A stretch of 64,000 nucleotides of DNA. Source: Pseudarthrobacter sp. NIBRBAC000502772. Its GTDB lineage: Bacteria; Actinomycetota; Actinomycetes; Actinomycetales; Micrococcaceae. Made by a program: the position numbers and the translations under genes. Below the pieces are notes generated by a model. It was given only the letters and a program-made list of their open reading frames with translations. It was not told the DNA's origin and ran no database searches. The DNA lies in the NCBI RefSeq assembly GCF_006517235.1, contig NZ_CP041188.1, positions 682,001 through 746,000 on the forward strand. The letters run 5' to 3'. Shown here one piece after another: positions 42,663-51,550 of this stretch (its first letter is position 1; the number at the start of each line of letters is the position of its first letter).

Positions 42663-44420
42663 CGGCTCGCTGACGTGGCCTGTGGCGGTGTCAAACGTGA
42701 AAGCACGACGGCGGCGCTGGGCAGTGCCGCCGCGCTCGCCGACCACTTCAAAGACCACGTCCGCGTGGCCCTGTGCCACATCCGCCTTTGTGACGGTGTA
42801 TCCGGGCGTGAAATAGAGAGCCTCTTCCCCGGGGCCAAGATCCGCCGCGGGGAAGGCGTCCGAGCCCGGACCGGACAGTCGGACCCCGGTAATGGACTGG
42901 GCTCCGTCATTGCGTGCCCTGCCCGTGAAGGCCAGGATGTCCCCGGCCTTGTAGCCGGGAATGATCGGGCCGTAATTCAGGTCCTGTGCCTCCCGCGTGC
43001 CGATGACCTGCGCAGCTTCGGTCGAGTAACCCTGACCGATTTCCTTCCAGGTGTGCACACCCCAGTCCTCACCGCCGGACCGCATCACGTGAAACTCGCC
43101 GACGTTCTGCCAGGCCCGCGGGCGGCCGGGCGTGATGGAGCGCAGTTCCATGTCGAACACCAGCCCGGCACCGTCGTCCTGAGCCCTCGCATCGGCGGAG
43201 GACTCGGGGGGCACACTCCCGGCGGCACTCCCAGTGGCGGCGGCGCCGGAGTCAGTGGGGCGGGCGGTGAGCTGTGCGGTGAGTTGTGCCGCGGGCACCG
43301 AGGCAAACACGATTTCCCGGTAGCCCTGGCGTTCGTAGAGGACGCCGATGTTGCCGTCGGGGAGCCGGGCGGCCGTCGAATAGGCCGAGCTGCCCGGGCA
43401 CAGGACCAGCTTCGCGGGCCAGCTGAGGCCGTCATCGGGGGACAGGCTGATCACCGTGTTCCGCCGCAATGCCGTGTCCTGGTTGTTGGTGGCCAGCAGC
43501 CAGGAGTCCGTTGCCTCGTCGGCGAAGGAAGTCGGGGACGGCAGGCCGTCGAAGCGGACCAGCGAGCCGTTGTCACCCGGGTCCGTGAGGTCTTCGACGG
43601 GGCACAGGGCGCTCCAGGTGGCCCCGCCGTCGTCGGACATTGCGGCAAGGCGGCGCGGCGTGCCGCGGCTGTGCAGCAGGAGCCGGCCGTCCTGGAGGGC
43701 GGCAACCTTGTTTTCGTTGGGGGCGTGGCCGTGCGTCCGGACGCCGATGAGCTCCCCGAGCACCCAGGTGTCGCCGTGGTCGTCGCTGTACGCGGAAGCG
43801 GCCATGATCTCGCCGCCGGCCAGGACCACAAACTGCTGGACCAGGCGGCCGCGGTAGGGGCCGGTGTGGATCTGGATGCCCTGGCCCGCCGCGGCGAAGA
43901 TTCCGGTGATGTCCGGCTCGCCCGTACTTGGCCCACGCGGGTGAACAGGCGGGCGGAGCTTGAGCTGGGCGGTGATCCGGCGGTGCTGCCAGGTCAGGCC
44001 GTCGTCGTCCGAGTAGCTGAGATCGCAGTGCTGCACATCGTCGTCCGGCTCCATACCGGCCACGGCCTCGAAGAAGCCGGCGCGGGTTCCGGCTGCGTGG
44101 AACATGAAGATCCGGCCGGTCTCAACGTCCACCAGGAGGCTCGGATCGCCGTAACCGTTGAGGCCGCCGCCCGTCCTGACGACCTGCTGGTCGCCCCAGG
44201 TCCGGCCGTTGTCCGAGCTGCGCCGGAGCAGGAGGTCGATCGGGTTGGGCAGGTCATCGAGGTTGGGGCGGCCGTCATAGGCGGCCAGCAGGGTGCCCTG
44301 CCGCGAGACGGCCAGGGCGGGGATCCTGAATTGCCTGTAGCCGCCGGTGCCGCGGACCGCCAGGATGTGTTCGACGTCGGGCATGGCGGCCGTCATTGGC
44401 TGGAGGACATGGGATGTCAT
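42657..44420 (-). CDS. Exo-alpha-sialidase (GH33), no visible signal peptide
   Basis: A 587-residue sialidase. The FRIP motif (GYRQFRIPALAV) and several Asp-boxes (SSDNGRTWG, SDDDGLTWQ, SDDHGDTWV, SDDGGATWS, SPDDGLSWP) mark the six-bladed GH33 propeller (about residues 10-380). After a Pro/Ala-rich linker, residues about 430-587 form a beta-rich accessory domain. The start is uncertain (ATG 44420, or a GTG at 44447), but neither gives a signal peptide. Either the enzyme acts inside on imported sialosides or it leaves by another route. It lies upstream of the importer genes on the same strand. Confidence 0.87.
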   Translation of the reverse strand: MTSHVLQPMTAAMPDVEHILAVRGTGGYRQFRIPALAVSRQGTLLAAYDGRPNLDDLPNPIDLLLRRSSDNGRTWGDQQVVRTGGGLNGYGDPSLLVDVETGRIFMFHAAGTRAGFFEAVAGMEPDDDVQHCDLSYSDDDGLTWQHRRITAQLKLRPPVHPRGPSTGEPDITGIFAAAGQGIQIHTGPYRGRLVQQFVVLAGGEIMAASAYSDDHGDTWVLGELIGVRTHGHAPNENKVAALQDGRLLLHSRGTPRRLAAMSDDGGATWSALCPVEDLTDPGDNGSLVRFDGLPSPTSFADEATDSWLLATNNQDTALRRNTVISLSPDDGLSWPAKLVLCPGSSAYSTAARLPDGNIGVLYERQGYREIVFASVPAAQLTAQLTARPTDSGAAATGSAAGSVPPESSADARAQDDGAGLVFDMELRSITPGRPRAWQNVGEFHVMRSGGEDWGVHTWKEIGQGYSTEAAQVIGTREAQDLNYGPIIPGYKAGDILAFTGRARNDGAQSITGVRLSGPGSDAFPAADLGPGEEALYFTPGYTVTKADVAQGHADVVFEVVGERGGTAQRRRRAFTFDTATGHVSEPK

Positions 44421-44479
44421 ATCTCCATGGTAGGCGACGCGTAACACGCCTGTGTAGGCGGGCGCATCTCTGGCAGAGT

Positions 44480-45424
44480 ATGACCATGCTCACAGTTATA
44501 GGCGAGGGCCTTGTTGACGTTGTCCAGCGCGCCTCCGGAATCGAAGCCCACGTGGGCGGCAGTCCCCTTAACGTCGCGGTGGGCCTGGCCCGCCTCGACC
44601 ATCCCGTGCAGTTCGTCGGCCGTTACGGCCGCGACGCCTACGGGGATTCGGTGGCGGCGCACCTGCGCTCCAGCTCCGTTATGCTGCCGCTCGGCCCCGA
44701 CGAGCTGCCAACCAGCGTGGCCACCGCCGTAATTGACGACGACGGCGCCGCCACCTACACGTTCGACCTCGCCTGGGAGCTTCCCGGCCTGGCGGACCGC
44801 CTCGCCTTTATGCTGCAGGGAACCACCTTGCTGCACACCGGCTCCATCGCCACGATGCTGGCGCCGGGGGCCGCGGCGGTGCTCGCCGCCGTCGAGCATG
44901 CCCACCCCGCCGCCACGATCAGCTTCGATCCCAACTGCCGGCCCAGCATCATCACGGACGTGGACTATGCGCGAACGCAGGCGGAGAAATTTGTCACCCT
45001 CGCGGACGTGGTCAAGGCCTCGGACGAGGACCTCGAGTGGCTGTACCCGGGCGTGGATGCGCTGGAATCAGCGCGCCGCTGGCTGTCGCTGGGCGGTTCC
45101 GAGGGCCCGGCCCTGGTAGTCGTCACGCGCGGCGCGGCCGGTCCGTGGGGAATTACGGCCGCCGGTGAAGCCGCCATTGACGCGCCTCGCGTGGAAGTGG
45201 CCGACACCGTGGGCGCCGGTGATTCCTTTATGGCCGCGCTGCTTTCGGGGATCGTGGACCGCGGCCTGGACGGCGCGCAGAACCGGAAGGACCTGCGCGA
45301 GCTTCCGGCCGAGGGCCTGGCCGAGCTCCTGGCCCATGCTGCCCGTGCGGCGGCAATCACTGTTTCCCGCCCGGGCGCCAATCCGCCTACTCGCGCCGAA
45401 CTGAACGCGGTTCCGGCGGAGTAG
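44480..45424 (+). CDS. PfkB-family carbohydrate kinase (fructokinase-like)
   Basis: A 314-residue ribokinase-fold kinase: VIGEGLVDVV at the start, HVGGSPLNVAVGLARLD (PfkB signature 1), FDPNCRPSII, VVVTRGAAGPWG and the ATP/anion-hole signature VADTVGAGDSFMAALL. ATG at 44480 (a second at 44486). It is divergent from the sialidase across about 60 bases, so both promoters share that short gap. Fructose is the usual substrate of this subgroup. A role in sialoside use (for example a sugar released with sialic acid) is only a guess. Confidence 0.85.
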   Translation: MTMLTVIGEGLVDVVQRASGIEAHVGGSPLNVAVGLARLDHPVQFVGRYGRDAYGDSVAAHLRSSSVMLPLGPDELPTSVATAVIDDDGAATYTFDLAWELPGLADRLAFMLQGTTLLHTGSIATMLAPGAAAVLAAVEHAHPAATISFDPNCRPSIITDVDYARTQAEKFVTLADVVKASDEDLEWLYPGVDALESARRWLSLGGSEGPALVVVTRGAAGPWGITAAGEAAIDAPRVEVADTVGAGDSFMAALLSGIVDRGLDGAQNRKDLRELPAEGLAELLAHAARAAAITVSRPGANPPTRAELNAVPAE

Positions 45425-45475
45425 CGCGGGTTTGGGCTGCGCCGAAGCCTGATGTTTCGTGCCGCGTCTGGTTTG

Positions 45476-46510
45476 CTAGTGAGCTCTTGGTGCGGAGTGC
45501 TTGGGCGGACCGCTCGATTCGCGGGGTATTAGCGTGGGCAGGGATTTCCGGATTCTTGGTTCTTTGCCGGGGTTCACGATGAGGTCGATCGCATTGCCGG
45601 CGATCTGGTCGAGAGGGACGCGGACGGATGACAGCGGGGTTGAGAGCCGGGATGAGAGCGGTATGTCGTTGTAGCCGACAAGTGCCAGTTCTTCGCCGAC
45701 AGTGACCTGGGCGCGGTGGGCGGCAGCGATGATGCCCATGGCCAGGTTGTCATTGGCTGCGAACACGGCAGTGGGGCGTCGCCCGTCCCGCCGCAGCAGC
45801 GTTTCCCCGGCGGCGAAGCCGTTTTCGATACCGTAACCGGCGGCGAGCAGCCATTCCTCCGGCGGCTTGATGTCCGCTTCCTTCATCGCCCGGCGGGCGC
45901 CGGTAAGGCGGGTGATCCCGGTGGACGTATAGGACGGGCCGGTCACAACGGCGATGTCCCGGTGGCCCAGATCGATGAGGTGGCGCACGGCAAGGTAACC
46001 TCCCACCTCGTCGTCGCCGAGCGCGGATGGGCTGACCCCGTCCGTGCGCAGCACCAAAGCGTGCGCCACGCCGCGTTCACGCAGGCGCTTGGGCAGTTCG
46101 TCGTCGAGGCGGGCCGTTGCCAAGATCAGCCCGTCCACGTTCCGGTCCAGCAGGGTTTCCGCGGCACGGCGTTCGTCCTCTGGGTCATCCCCGCTGGTGG
46201 CGACCATGGCGAAGTAGCCACGGCCTGCGGCCGCACGTTCAAGTTCTTCGAACATCAGCGCCATCACGGTGTCACTCAAGCGAGGCACGAGCACTCCGAG
46301 CGTGCGTGTTTCGCCTCTCCGCAGGTTTGAGGCGAACGAATTGCGGCGGTAGCCGAGTTCCTCGGCGACTTTGCGTACGTGTGCTGCTGCCGCTGACCGC
46401 GATGCGGTGCCCCGTTCGTCCAGTGCGCGGCTGGCGGTCGAAAGACTGACTCCGCTGGCGGCAGCCACGTCGCGGAGGGTAACTGTGGTTCCTGGGCCGG
46501 CCGGTTCCAT
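45476..46510 (-). CDS. LacI-family transcriptional regulator
   Basis: A 344-residue regulator with the LacI helix-turn-helix (VTLRDVAAASGVSLSTASRALDERGTAS, about residues 10-37), the hinge (VRKVAEELGYRRNSFASNLR) and a periplasmic-binding-like effector domain (TRTLGVLVPRLSD, VFAANDNLAMGII, LALVGYNDIPLSSRLSTPLSSV). The ATG at 46510 has GGAG seven bases upstream. It is divergent from a dihydrodipicolinate-synthase-like gene and probably represses it from the AACGTT-centred site at 46607-46618. Confidence 0.9.
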   Translation of the reverse strand: MEPAGPGTTVTLRDVAAASGVSLSTASRALDERGTASRSAAAAHVRKVAEELGYRRNSFASNLRRGETRTLGVLVPRLSDTVMALMFEELERAAAGRGYFAMVATSGDDPEDERRAAETLLDRNVDGLILATARLDDELPKRLRERGVAHALVLRTDGVSPSALGDDEVGGYLAVRHLIDLGHRDIAVVTGPSYTSTGITRLTGARRAMKEADIKPPEEWLLAAGYGIENGFAAGETLLRRDGRRPTAVFAANDNLAMGIIAAAHRAQVTVGEELALVGYNDIPLSSRLSTPLSSVRVPLDQIAGNAIDLIVNPGKEPRIRKSLPTLIPRESSGPPKHSAPRAH

Positions 46511-46576
46511 GCGAGTGCTCCTGTTCGAGAATGTCCTAGCTGACACTCTATTTCCTCCTTGTTCCCAACTTGCCCC

Positions 46577-46618
46577 TTGACAGTGAGTTCGAACACACCG
46601 CACAATGAAAACGTTCCC
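46577..46618 (+). promoter_or_regulatory. Promoter and LacI-type operator of the DapA-like/Nramp-like unit
   Basis: TTGACA (46577-46582), an 18-base spacer and CACAAT (46601-46606) make a good promoter. GAAAACGTTCCC (46607-46618), with the central CG typical of LacI sites, lies at the expected start of transcription. The divergent LacI-family gene is the likely ligand-controlled repressor. Confidence 0.6.
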
Positions 46619-46673
46619 GCAATCGTTCTCACATTCTAGCGGGACTTCGAACGACAAGACAGAGGAAGCTCTC

Positions 46674-47609
46674 ATGACCATCGACCTCCGCGGGCTGGTT
46701 CCCGCACCCGTAACGCCGTTCAACCGTGACGGCAGCGTCGACGTTGACGCGATCCACCGTCTCGGAGGCTGGCTGGCCAGCGTCGAAGGCGTCAAGGGCC
46801 TGGTGGTCCTCGGCCACGCCGGTGAAGGTACCTTCCTGACGCAGGATGAGCAGGCACTCGTTATCCGGGAATTCAAGAACGCCGTCAATGGCGAAATCCC
46901 GATCATCGCCGGCATAACCGGTGAGGGCAACACCGTCGCTGCCCTCGAGGCTAAAAGGGCCGTCGAAGCTGGCGCATCTGCCGGTCTGGTTTATCCCTCG
47001 CATGGCTGGCTGCGTTTCGGTTACCAGAAGGGCGCGCCGCAGACCCGCTACAAGGAAATTTACGAAACGTCCGGACTGCCGCTGATTCTCTTTCAGTACC
47101 CGGACGCCACCAAGGCCACGTATGACCTTGAGACCCAGCTGGAGATCGCCGGCATGGAGGGCGTCTTTGCCACGAAGAACGGCGTGCGGAACATGAAGCG
47201 CTGGGATACCGAAATTCCGGTCCTGCGGGAAACGTACCCTGACCTGCAGATCCTGACCTGCCATGACGAGTACCTGCTTCATACAATGTTCGACGTCGAC
47301 GGCGCCCTTGTTGGTTACGGCGGGCTCGCGCCGGAACCGTTGGTGGAGCTCATCGCCGCCGGCAAGGCTAAGGATTATGCAGCGGCCCGCGCCATCCACG
47401 ACCGCCTGCTGCCGGTCACCAAGAACGTCTACCACCGCGGATCGCACATGGAAGGCACCGTCGCACTCAAGGAAGGACTCGTTGCCCGCGGCATTCTCGA
47501 GCACGCCACGGTCCGGCCCCCGCTGCTCCCCTTGGCCGAAGGCGCCAGCGACGAGATCGCACTCGCGCTGAAGTCCGCGAACCTGGGCAGCGTCACCGTC
47601 TCCGCCTGA
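46674..47609 (+). CDS. Dihydrodipicolinate-synthase-family aldolase/dehydratase, substrate unknown
   Basis: A 311-residue class I aldolase-fold protein. VPAPVTPFNRDGSVDVDAI is the family start; GHAGEGTFL replaces the common GSTGE pyruvate motif; the Tyr region is ILFQYPDATKATYD and the Schiff-base Lys is in GVFATKNGVRN. The changed pyruvate motif and the LacI/transport context point to a sugar-acid or keto-acid pathway rather than lysine synthesis. AGAGGAAG precedes the ATG at 46674. A strong hairpin separates it from the transporter gene. Confidence 0.82.
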   Translation: MTIDLRGLVPAPVTPFNRDGSVDVDAIHRLGGWLASVEGVKGLVVLGHAGEGTFLTQDEQALVIREFKNAVNGEIPIIAGITGEGNTVAALEAKRAVEAGASAGLVYPSHGWLRFGYQKGAPQTRYKEIYETSGLPLILFQYPDATKATYDLETQLEIAGMEGVFATKNGVRNMKRWDTEIPVLRETYPDLQILTCHDEYLLHTMFDVDGALVGYGGLAPEPLVELIAAGKAKDYAAARAIHDRLLPVTKNVYHRGSHMEGTVALKEGLVARGILEHATVRPPLLPLAEGASDEIALALKSANLGSVTVSA

Positions 47610-47622
47610 TCTCCCGATCCCC

Positions 47623-47652
47623 AAGGGTGGCGGGCGGCAGCCCGCCACCCTT
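47623..47652 (+). terminator. Perfect 13-bp hairpin after the DapA-like gene
   Basis: AAGGGTGGCGGGC (47623-47635) pairs with 47640-47652 around a four-base loop; only short T-tracts follow. It may partly stop transcription, lowering expression of the transporter gene 73 bases on. Confidence 0.75.
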
Positions 47653-47724
47653 CCCCACATGCTTTATTCTCCAATTAGGTCAACGACGACCCACAGCATC
47701 GCCGCTGTAGAAGGAGGACTCGCC

Positions 47725-49023
47725 ATGAGCGAGCCAAACAAGACCACCACCTCCCCGCGCGCTCACCGAGGACAGATCATCATCCACGAAGCCAGCCCGA
47801 CTCCCGGGCTACCAGCCAAGCGGCGGACCTTCCTCGGATACCTCGCGCTCATGGGCCCGGCATTTGTCGTCGGAGCCTGGCAGTTCGGCCCGGGCAACCT
47901 CACCACCGCAGTACAGGCCGGCAGCCGGTTCGACTACAGCCTCGTCTGGGTCATCGCCGTCTCCACCATCCTGATGATCTTCTTCACCGATATGAGCGTC
48001 AGGCTCGGCATCGCCACCCCCACTTCCCTGATCACCTCCATCAAAGACCACCTCGGCAAATGGGTGGGCGTCCTTGCAGGCTTCGGCGTCTTCGGCATTA
48101 CGCTGATGTTCTCCGTCGGCAACGCCGTCGGATCCGGGCTGGGACTTTCCCTGATCTTCGGCGGATCCCCGGTCCTCTGGACCGTGGTCTGCACCGCCGC
48201 CGTCGGCTTCGTCCTGGCCTTCCGCAACGTCTACGGAATCGTCGAAAAGGCCCTTCTGGTCATCGTTGTCCTCATGGGCCTGGCCTTCATCGCCAGCACC
48301 GTAGTGGCCCAACCCGACTGGTACCGGTCCATGGCAGGCATGGTTCCAAGCCTGCCGCCAGGAAGTGAGATCCTCATCGTGGCCCTGGTTGGGACCAACT
48401 TCTCAATCAACGCCGCCTTCTATACCTCCTACGGCATCAAGGAACACCGTCGCACCCGCGCCGACTATCGCGACATCACCCTGGTGGACACCATCCCTGG
48501 CATCGTCGCACCCGGCATCATGACCGCCCTGGTCATCATGGTCGCGGCCGCCGTGCTCGGAAAAACCGGCGCCGAAGCCGGAACCATCAACGCACTCGCC
48601 TCCGTATTCACGCCCCTGGCAGGGCCGGTCGGCGCGATGGTGTTCGCCCTCGGACTCTCCGGGGCAGCCTTCTCCTCCATGATCGCCAACGCCACCGCCG
48701 GCGGCACCATGCTCTCCGACGCCCTCGGCCGCGGCGCCAAGGCAGGATCACCCACCGCTCGCATCCTCACCGGCATTATCTTGGCCTTCGGTCTGATCAT
48801 CACACTCTCCTTTCAGGCCTCACCCGTGGGACTCATCGTCATCGCCCAATCCCTCACCGTGCTCATCGCTCCTCTGCTCGGCATCCTGATCGTCATCATG
48901 GCCAACAAAACGTCCGTCATGGGAGACCTCCGCAACAGGTGGTGGCACAACCTCCTTGGCGCCATCGGACTCATAACCATCATCGCTTCCTCCCTACGCC
49001 TCATCACCACACTGATCGGCTAG
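47725..49023 (+). CDS. Nramp-superfamily transporter lacking the canonical metal-binding residues
   Basis: A 432-residue protein with 11 or so membrane helices. Helix 1 reads WQFGPGNLTTAVQAGSRFDYSLVWV, where Nramp metal carriers have DPGN. Helix 6 reads LVGTNFSINAAFYTS, where they have the M-P-H-N motif. Both metal-ligand sets are therefore changed (D to G; M, H and N replaced). It probably moves something other than Mn/Fe, perhaps the substrate of the adjacent DapA-like enzyme. AAGGAGGA precedes the ATG at 47725. The LacI gene probably controls it. Confidence 0.82.
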   Translation: MSEPNKTTTSPRAHRGQIIIHEASPTPGLPAKRRTFLGYLALMGPAFVVGAWQFGPGNLTTAVQAGSRFDYSLVWVIAVSTILMIFFTDMSVRLGIATPTSLITSIKDHLGKWVGVLAGFGVFGITLMFSVGNAVGSGLGLSLIFGGSPVLWTVVCTAAVGFVLAFRNVYGIVEKALLVIVVLMGLAFIASTVVAQPDWYRSMAGMVPSLPPGSEILIVALVGTNFSINAAFYTSYGIKEHRRTRADYRDITLVDTIPGIVAPGIMTALVIMVAAAVLGKTGAEAGTINALASVFTPLAGPVGAMVFALGLSGAAFSSMIANATAGGTMLSDALGRGAKAGSPTARILTGIILAFGLIITLSFQASPVGLIVIAQSLTVLIAPLLGILIVIMANKTSVMGDLRNRWWHNLLGAIGLITIIASSLRLITTLIG

Positions 49024-49053
49024 AAAGGCCTGTCACTCAAGCGCAACGCACAT

Positions 49054-49085
49054 AGTGCCCTCACCCGGTAACGGATGGGGGCACT
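49054..49085 (+). terminator. Stem-loop after the Nramp-like gene
   Basis: AGTGCCC (49054-49060) faces GGGCACT (49079-49085) with a loop that can itself fold (CACCC with GGATG). No T-run, so it is a weak terminator at best, between convergent genes. Confidence 0.45.
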
Positions 49086-49119
49086 GTTCACGGAACGCGA
49101 CGCCCAAGCAGCAGGGCCG

Positions 49120-50034
49120 TCAGGCGGTTGGGTTGCGCAGGTGCTCCTGGCAGCCCACCGCGTAGGCCTCGCGGAGCCAGGCGGCCAGTTTGCCGTCGAC
49201 GTCGGATGGCTCAGCCACCCGCACCGTGTAGAGATGCGTGTACGGAGACAGCGTTTCAACCCTCCGGAATCTGGGCGACTCAACCCTCCGCGTGAGCCAG
49301 AACTCCACGTCGAGCCACTTGTTCGCGGGTTTGACCCCGGCGAACCGGACCCGAACCATAAAGGCGACGCGGTCGCGGTAGGGAACCAGCGTTACCGGGC
49401 CGATCGCCTCAACCATCCGGCGAACCAGACCGAACAGCCGGTGAATGCTTTCCGGCCGGTCGCGGAACGGCTCGTCGAGGGTGTGCTGTGAGCAGGAATG
49501 GTTCATGTTCCGCGTGACAAACTGCCGTCCGCAAGAGGGGCAGGTCCACAAAGCGCGGCCAGTGCGCCGGCCCGGTGGCGGGACGTCCGCGCCCAGCACC
49601 TGGGCCACGAGCTGTTCAACGCGGCGCGCCCGCGTCGACGGCGTCCGCGCGTCCTCGAGGAAACGCATCAGCTCCCGCCGCTGCGAAACGGGCAGCTGCC
49701 CCCAGTTGCCTGCCGCTCCCACGGCCGCGTCCAGGGCGGCAGCCAAATCTCCGGGCGGAATGACCTCGTGGGCTTCGAGCGCCTGAATGTCCAATGTGAC
49801 CGTTTCCCCGACACGCACGCCCGTTGCCGTCCGCAGGCCGCCGGAAAGATACAGGACGTGCCGTCCGGATCTGACCGGCATCACCGTGGCGTTGAACTCC
49901 GCACCCCTGAGCGTGCCGGTCACCCTGATCCGGCCATGCTCCGCGAGCGGCAGCAGCTCGGCCGCAGCTGCCGCCGGGACGTCCACGAATGGATTGGAGC
50001 CCCGCAGCTGAATGTCGGCGGTGAAGCGAACCAT
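49120..50034 (-). CDS. DUF1905 / YdeI-like / DUF5655-type fusion protein
   Basis: A 304-residue protein in three parts. Residues 1-95 (VRFTADIQLRGSNPFVDVPAAAAAEL and GRHVLYLSGGLRTATGVRVGETVTLDI) fit the DUF1905 barrel. Residues 95-145 (LPVSQRRELMRFLEDARTPSTRARRVEQLV) fit the YdeI/OmdA helical tail. Residues about 160-304 (WTCPSCGRQFVTRNMNHSCSQHTLDEPF, then the domain with VKPANKWLDVEFWLTRRVESPRF) fit DUF5655 with a zinc-ribbon-like lead. YdeI-like proteins have been linked to bacteriocin and peptide resistance. No operon partner. Confidence 0.75.
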   Translation of the reverse strand: MVRFTADIQLRGSNPFVDVPAAAAAELLPLAEHGRIRVTGTLRGAEFNATVMPVRSGRHVLYLSGGLRTATGVRVGETVTLDIQALEAHEVIPPGDLAAALDAAVGAAGNWGQLPVSQRRELMRFLEDARTPSTRARRVEQLVAQVLGADVPPPGRRTGRALWTCPSCGRQFVTRNMNHSCSQHTLDEPFRDRPESIHRLFGLVRRMVEAIGPVTLVPYRDRVAFMVRVRFAGVKPANKWLDVEFWLTRRVESPRFRRVETLSPYTHLYTVRVAEPSDVDGKLAAWLREAYAVGCQEHLRNPTA

Positions 50035-50090
50035 AGGGTCATTATCGACCCGGCCGGTCGGCTCGGAAAGGAACGCTGAGGGATCGCGAA

Positions 50091-50142
50091 AACCCGCCCA
50101 CTTGTCTGCAATCCGGAGAAGTTGCAGGCAAGCAGGCGGGTT
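50091..50142 (-). terminator. Strong terminator after the SsuA-like gene
   Basis: AACCCGCC (50091-50098) pairs with GGCGGGTT (50135-50142), and the inner TTG(T)CTGCAA with TTGCAGGCAA. On the minus strand the stem is followed by TTTT. Confidence 0.8.
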
Positions 50143-50151
50143 GAACGCGGG

Positions 50152-51336
50152 CTATTCCTTGCCGAGTCCGGCGGCTGACGTCTTCTGCCCGGTAACCTCG
50201 TTGAGGGCCGTCAGGTCGAAGATGCCGTTGATGTCCGCCTGCTTGGTGGTGCCGGCTGCCACGCCGTCCTTGAGCAGCTTGGGGTAGGTTCCGGCGAGCG
50301 GATCCACGGTGAAGACGATGTTCTTCAGGGGCCGCTCGATCACGTCGGCCTTGAGTTCGGCGCCGGCAGCTTCCTTGAGGGCAGCGTTGATGACGCTGGC
50401 CTTTTCGCCGGCAGCGGCACTGTTCAGCCAGTCAACAGACTTGGCGTGGCCCTTGAGCAGCGCCTTCACGGTGTCCGGGTGCTCGGCGGCGAACTTCTTG
50501 TTGACGATCAGGATGGTGGTGGGGAACTCGCCTGCCTTGCCGGAAAGGGATCCGTCCCACAGGTCCTTTTCGTCCACCAGGACCTTGGCTCCGGCGGTCA
50601 GCACCAGGCGCGAGGCCCAGGGCTCGGGCAGCCACGCGCCGTCGAGTTTTCCGTCCTGGAACAGTTTCAGCGTCTGGGCATTTTCGGTGGGGTTGATGGC
50701 CACGTCGCCGCTGCCGTCCACATTGGTCTTGTAGCCCTGCGTGGCGAGCCAGGCACGGAGCGCCACATCCTGCGTGCCGCCGAGCTGCGGCGAGGCGAGG
50801 GTCTTGCCCTTCAGGTCCGCGGCGGAGTTGATTTCCGGTTTGACCACCAGCTGCGCACCGCCCGCAGCCGCCCCGGCGATGATGCTGACGGACTCCCCGC
50901 CGCTCTTGACGAACGAGTTGATGGCCGGGTTAGGGCCGATGTAGGTGGCGTCGATGGCGCCGGCGTTCAGGGCCTCGATCGCGGCGGGCCCGGCGTTGAA
51001 GACCTGCGTGCTGAGCTTGGTATCGCCCAGTTCTTTGGCGATGTAGCCCTGGCTGACACCCACCAATGCCGGTGCGTGCGTCACGTTGCCGAAGTAGCCG
51101 AGTTTGAGCTCTGCTGCCGGGTTGCCGGCCGGTGGGGCGGAGGATGCCGCGGAGGTGGCGGCGTTGTTGCCGGAGACGGCCGACGCCACAGCCACGCCGC
51201 CGCCGACCAGCGCCAGAATTCCGGCCACGATGCCGATCTTCAGGCCCAGCGGACGCTTCGGAGCGGAAGCCTGGCCGGCCACGATGCGGGTGGCGGCCGG
51301 CTGGTTTTGCGGAGTGTTATCCGGGGGAGTTGTCAC
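50152..51336 (-). CDS. Orphan SsuA/TauA-like ABC substrate-binding protein with a membrane anchor
   Basis: A 394-residue protein. The first 30 residues are polar, residues about 32-55 form one membrane helix (LGLKIGIVAGILALVGGGVAVASAV), and a small-residue linker leads to a binding domain of the NMT1/SsuA type (LKLGYFGNVTHAPALVGVSQGYIAKEL, AIDATYIGPNPAINSF, DLKGKTLASPQLGGTQDVALRAWL). There is no lipobox, so it is held by an uncleaved helix with an inside tail, unlike most such proteins. No permease or ATPase gene is next to it. GTG at 51336 with AGGAA upstream. Confidence 0.85.
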   Translation of the reverse strand: MTTPPDNTPQNQPAATRIVAGQASAPKRPLGLKIGIVAGILALVGGGVAVASAVSGNNAATSAASSAPPAGNPAAELKLGYFGNVTHAPALVGVSQGYIAKELGDTKLSTQVFNAGPAAIEALNAGAIDATYIGPNPAINSFVKSGGESVSIIAGAAAGGAQLVVKPEINSAADLKGKTLASPQLGGTQDVALRAWLATQGYKTNVDGSGDVAINPTENAQTLKLFQDGKLDGAWLPEPWASRLVLTAGAKVLVDEKDLWDGSLSGKAGEFPTTILIVNKKFAAEHPDTVKALLKGHAKSVDWLNSAAAGEKASVINAALKEAAGAELKADVIERPLKNIVFTVDPLAGTYPKLLKDGVAAGTTKQADINGIFDLTALNEVTGQKTSAAGLGKE

Positions 51337-51550
51337 GGTATTTCCTTTGCTTGCGGAGATGTTGAAGATGAGGTTACGGACGGACCCCAGGCCCCACAAC
51401 GGCACCGGACACGGACGTTCATGCAACGACGTGAAGGCTCAACAGAACGTAGCGCGGCGTTAAAAGACGTCGCCGGGCGACTCCAACAGGCCAGCTCAGG
51501 GAGGAGGCTTCACGGCCCGGGAAGCCCGCCGCCCCACGTAGACTGGCAGG

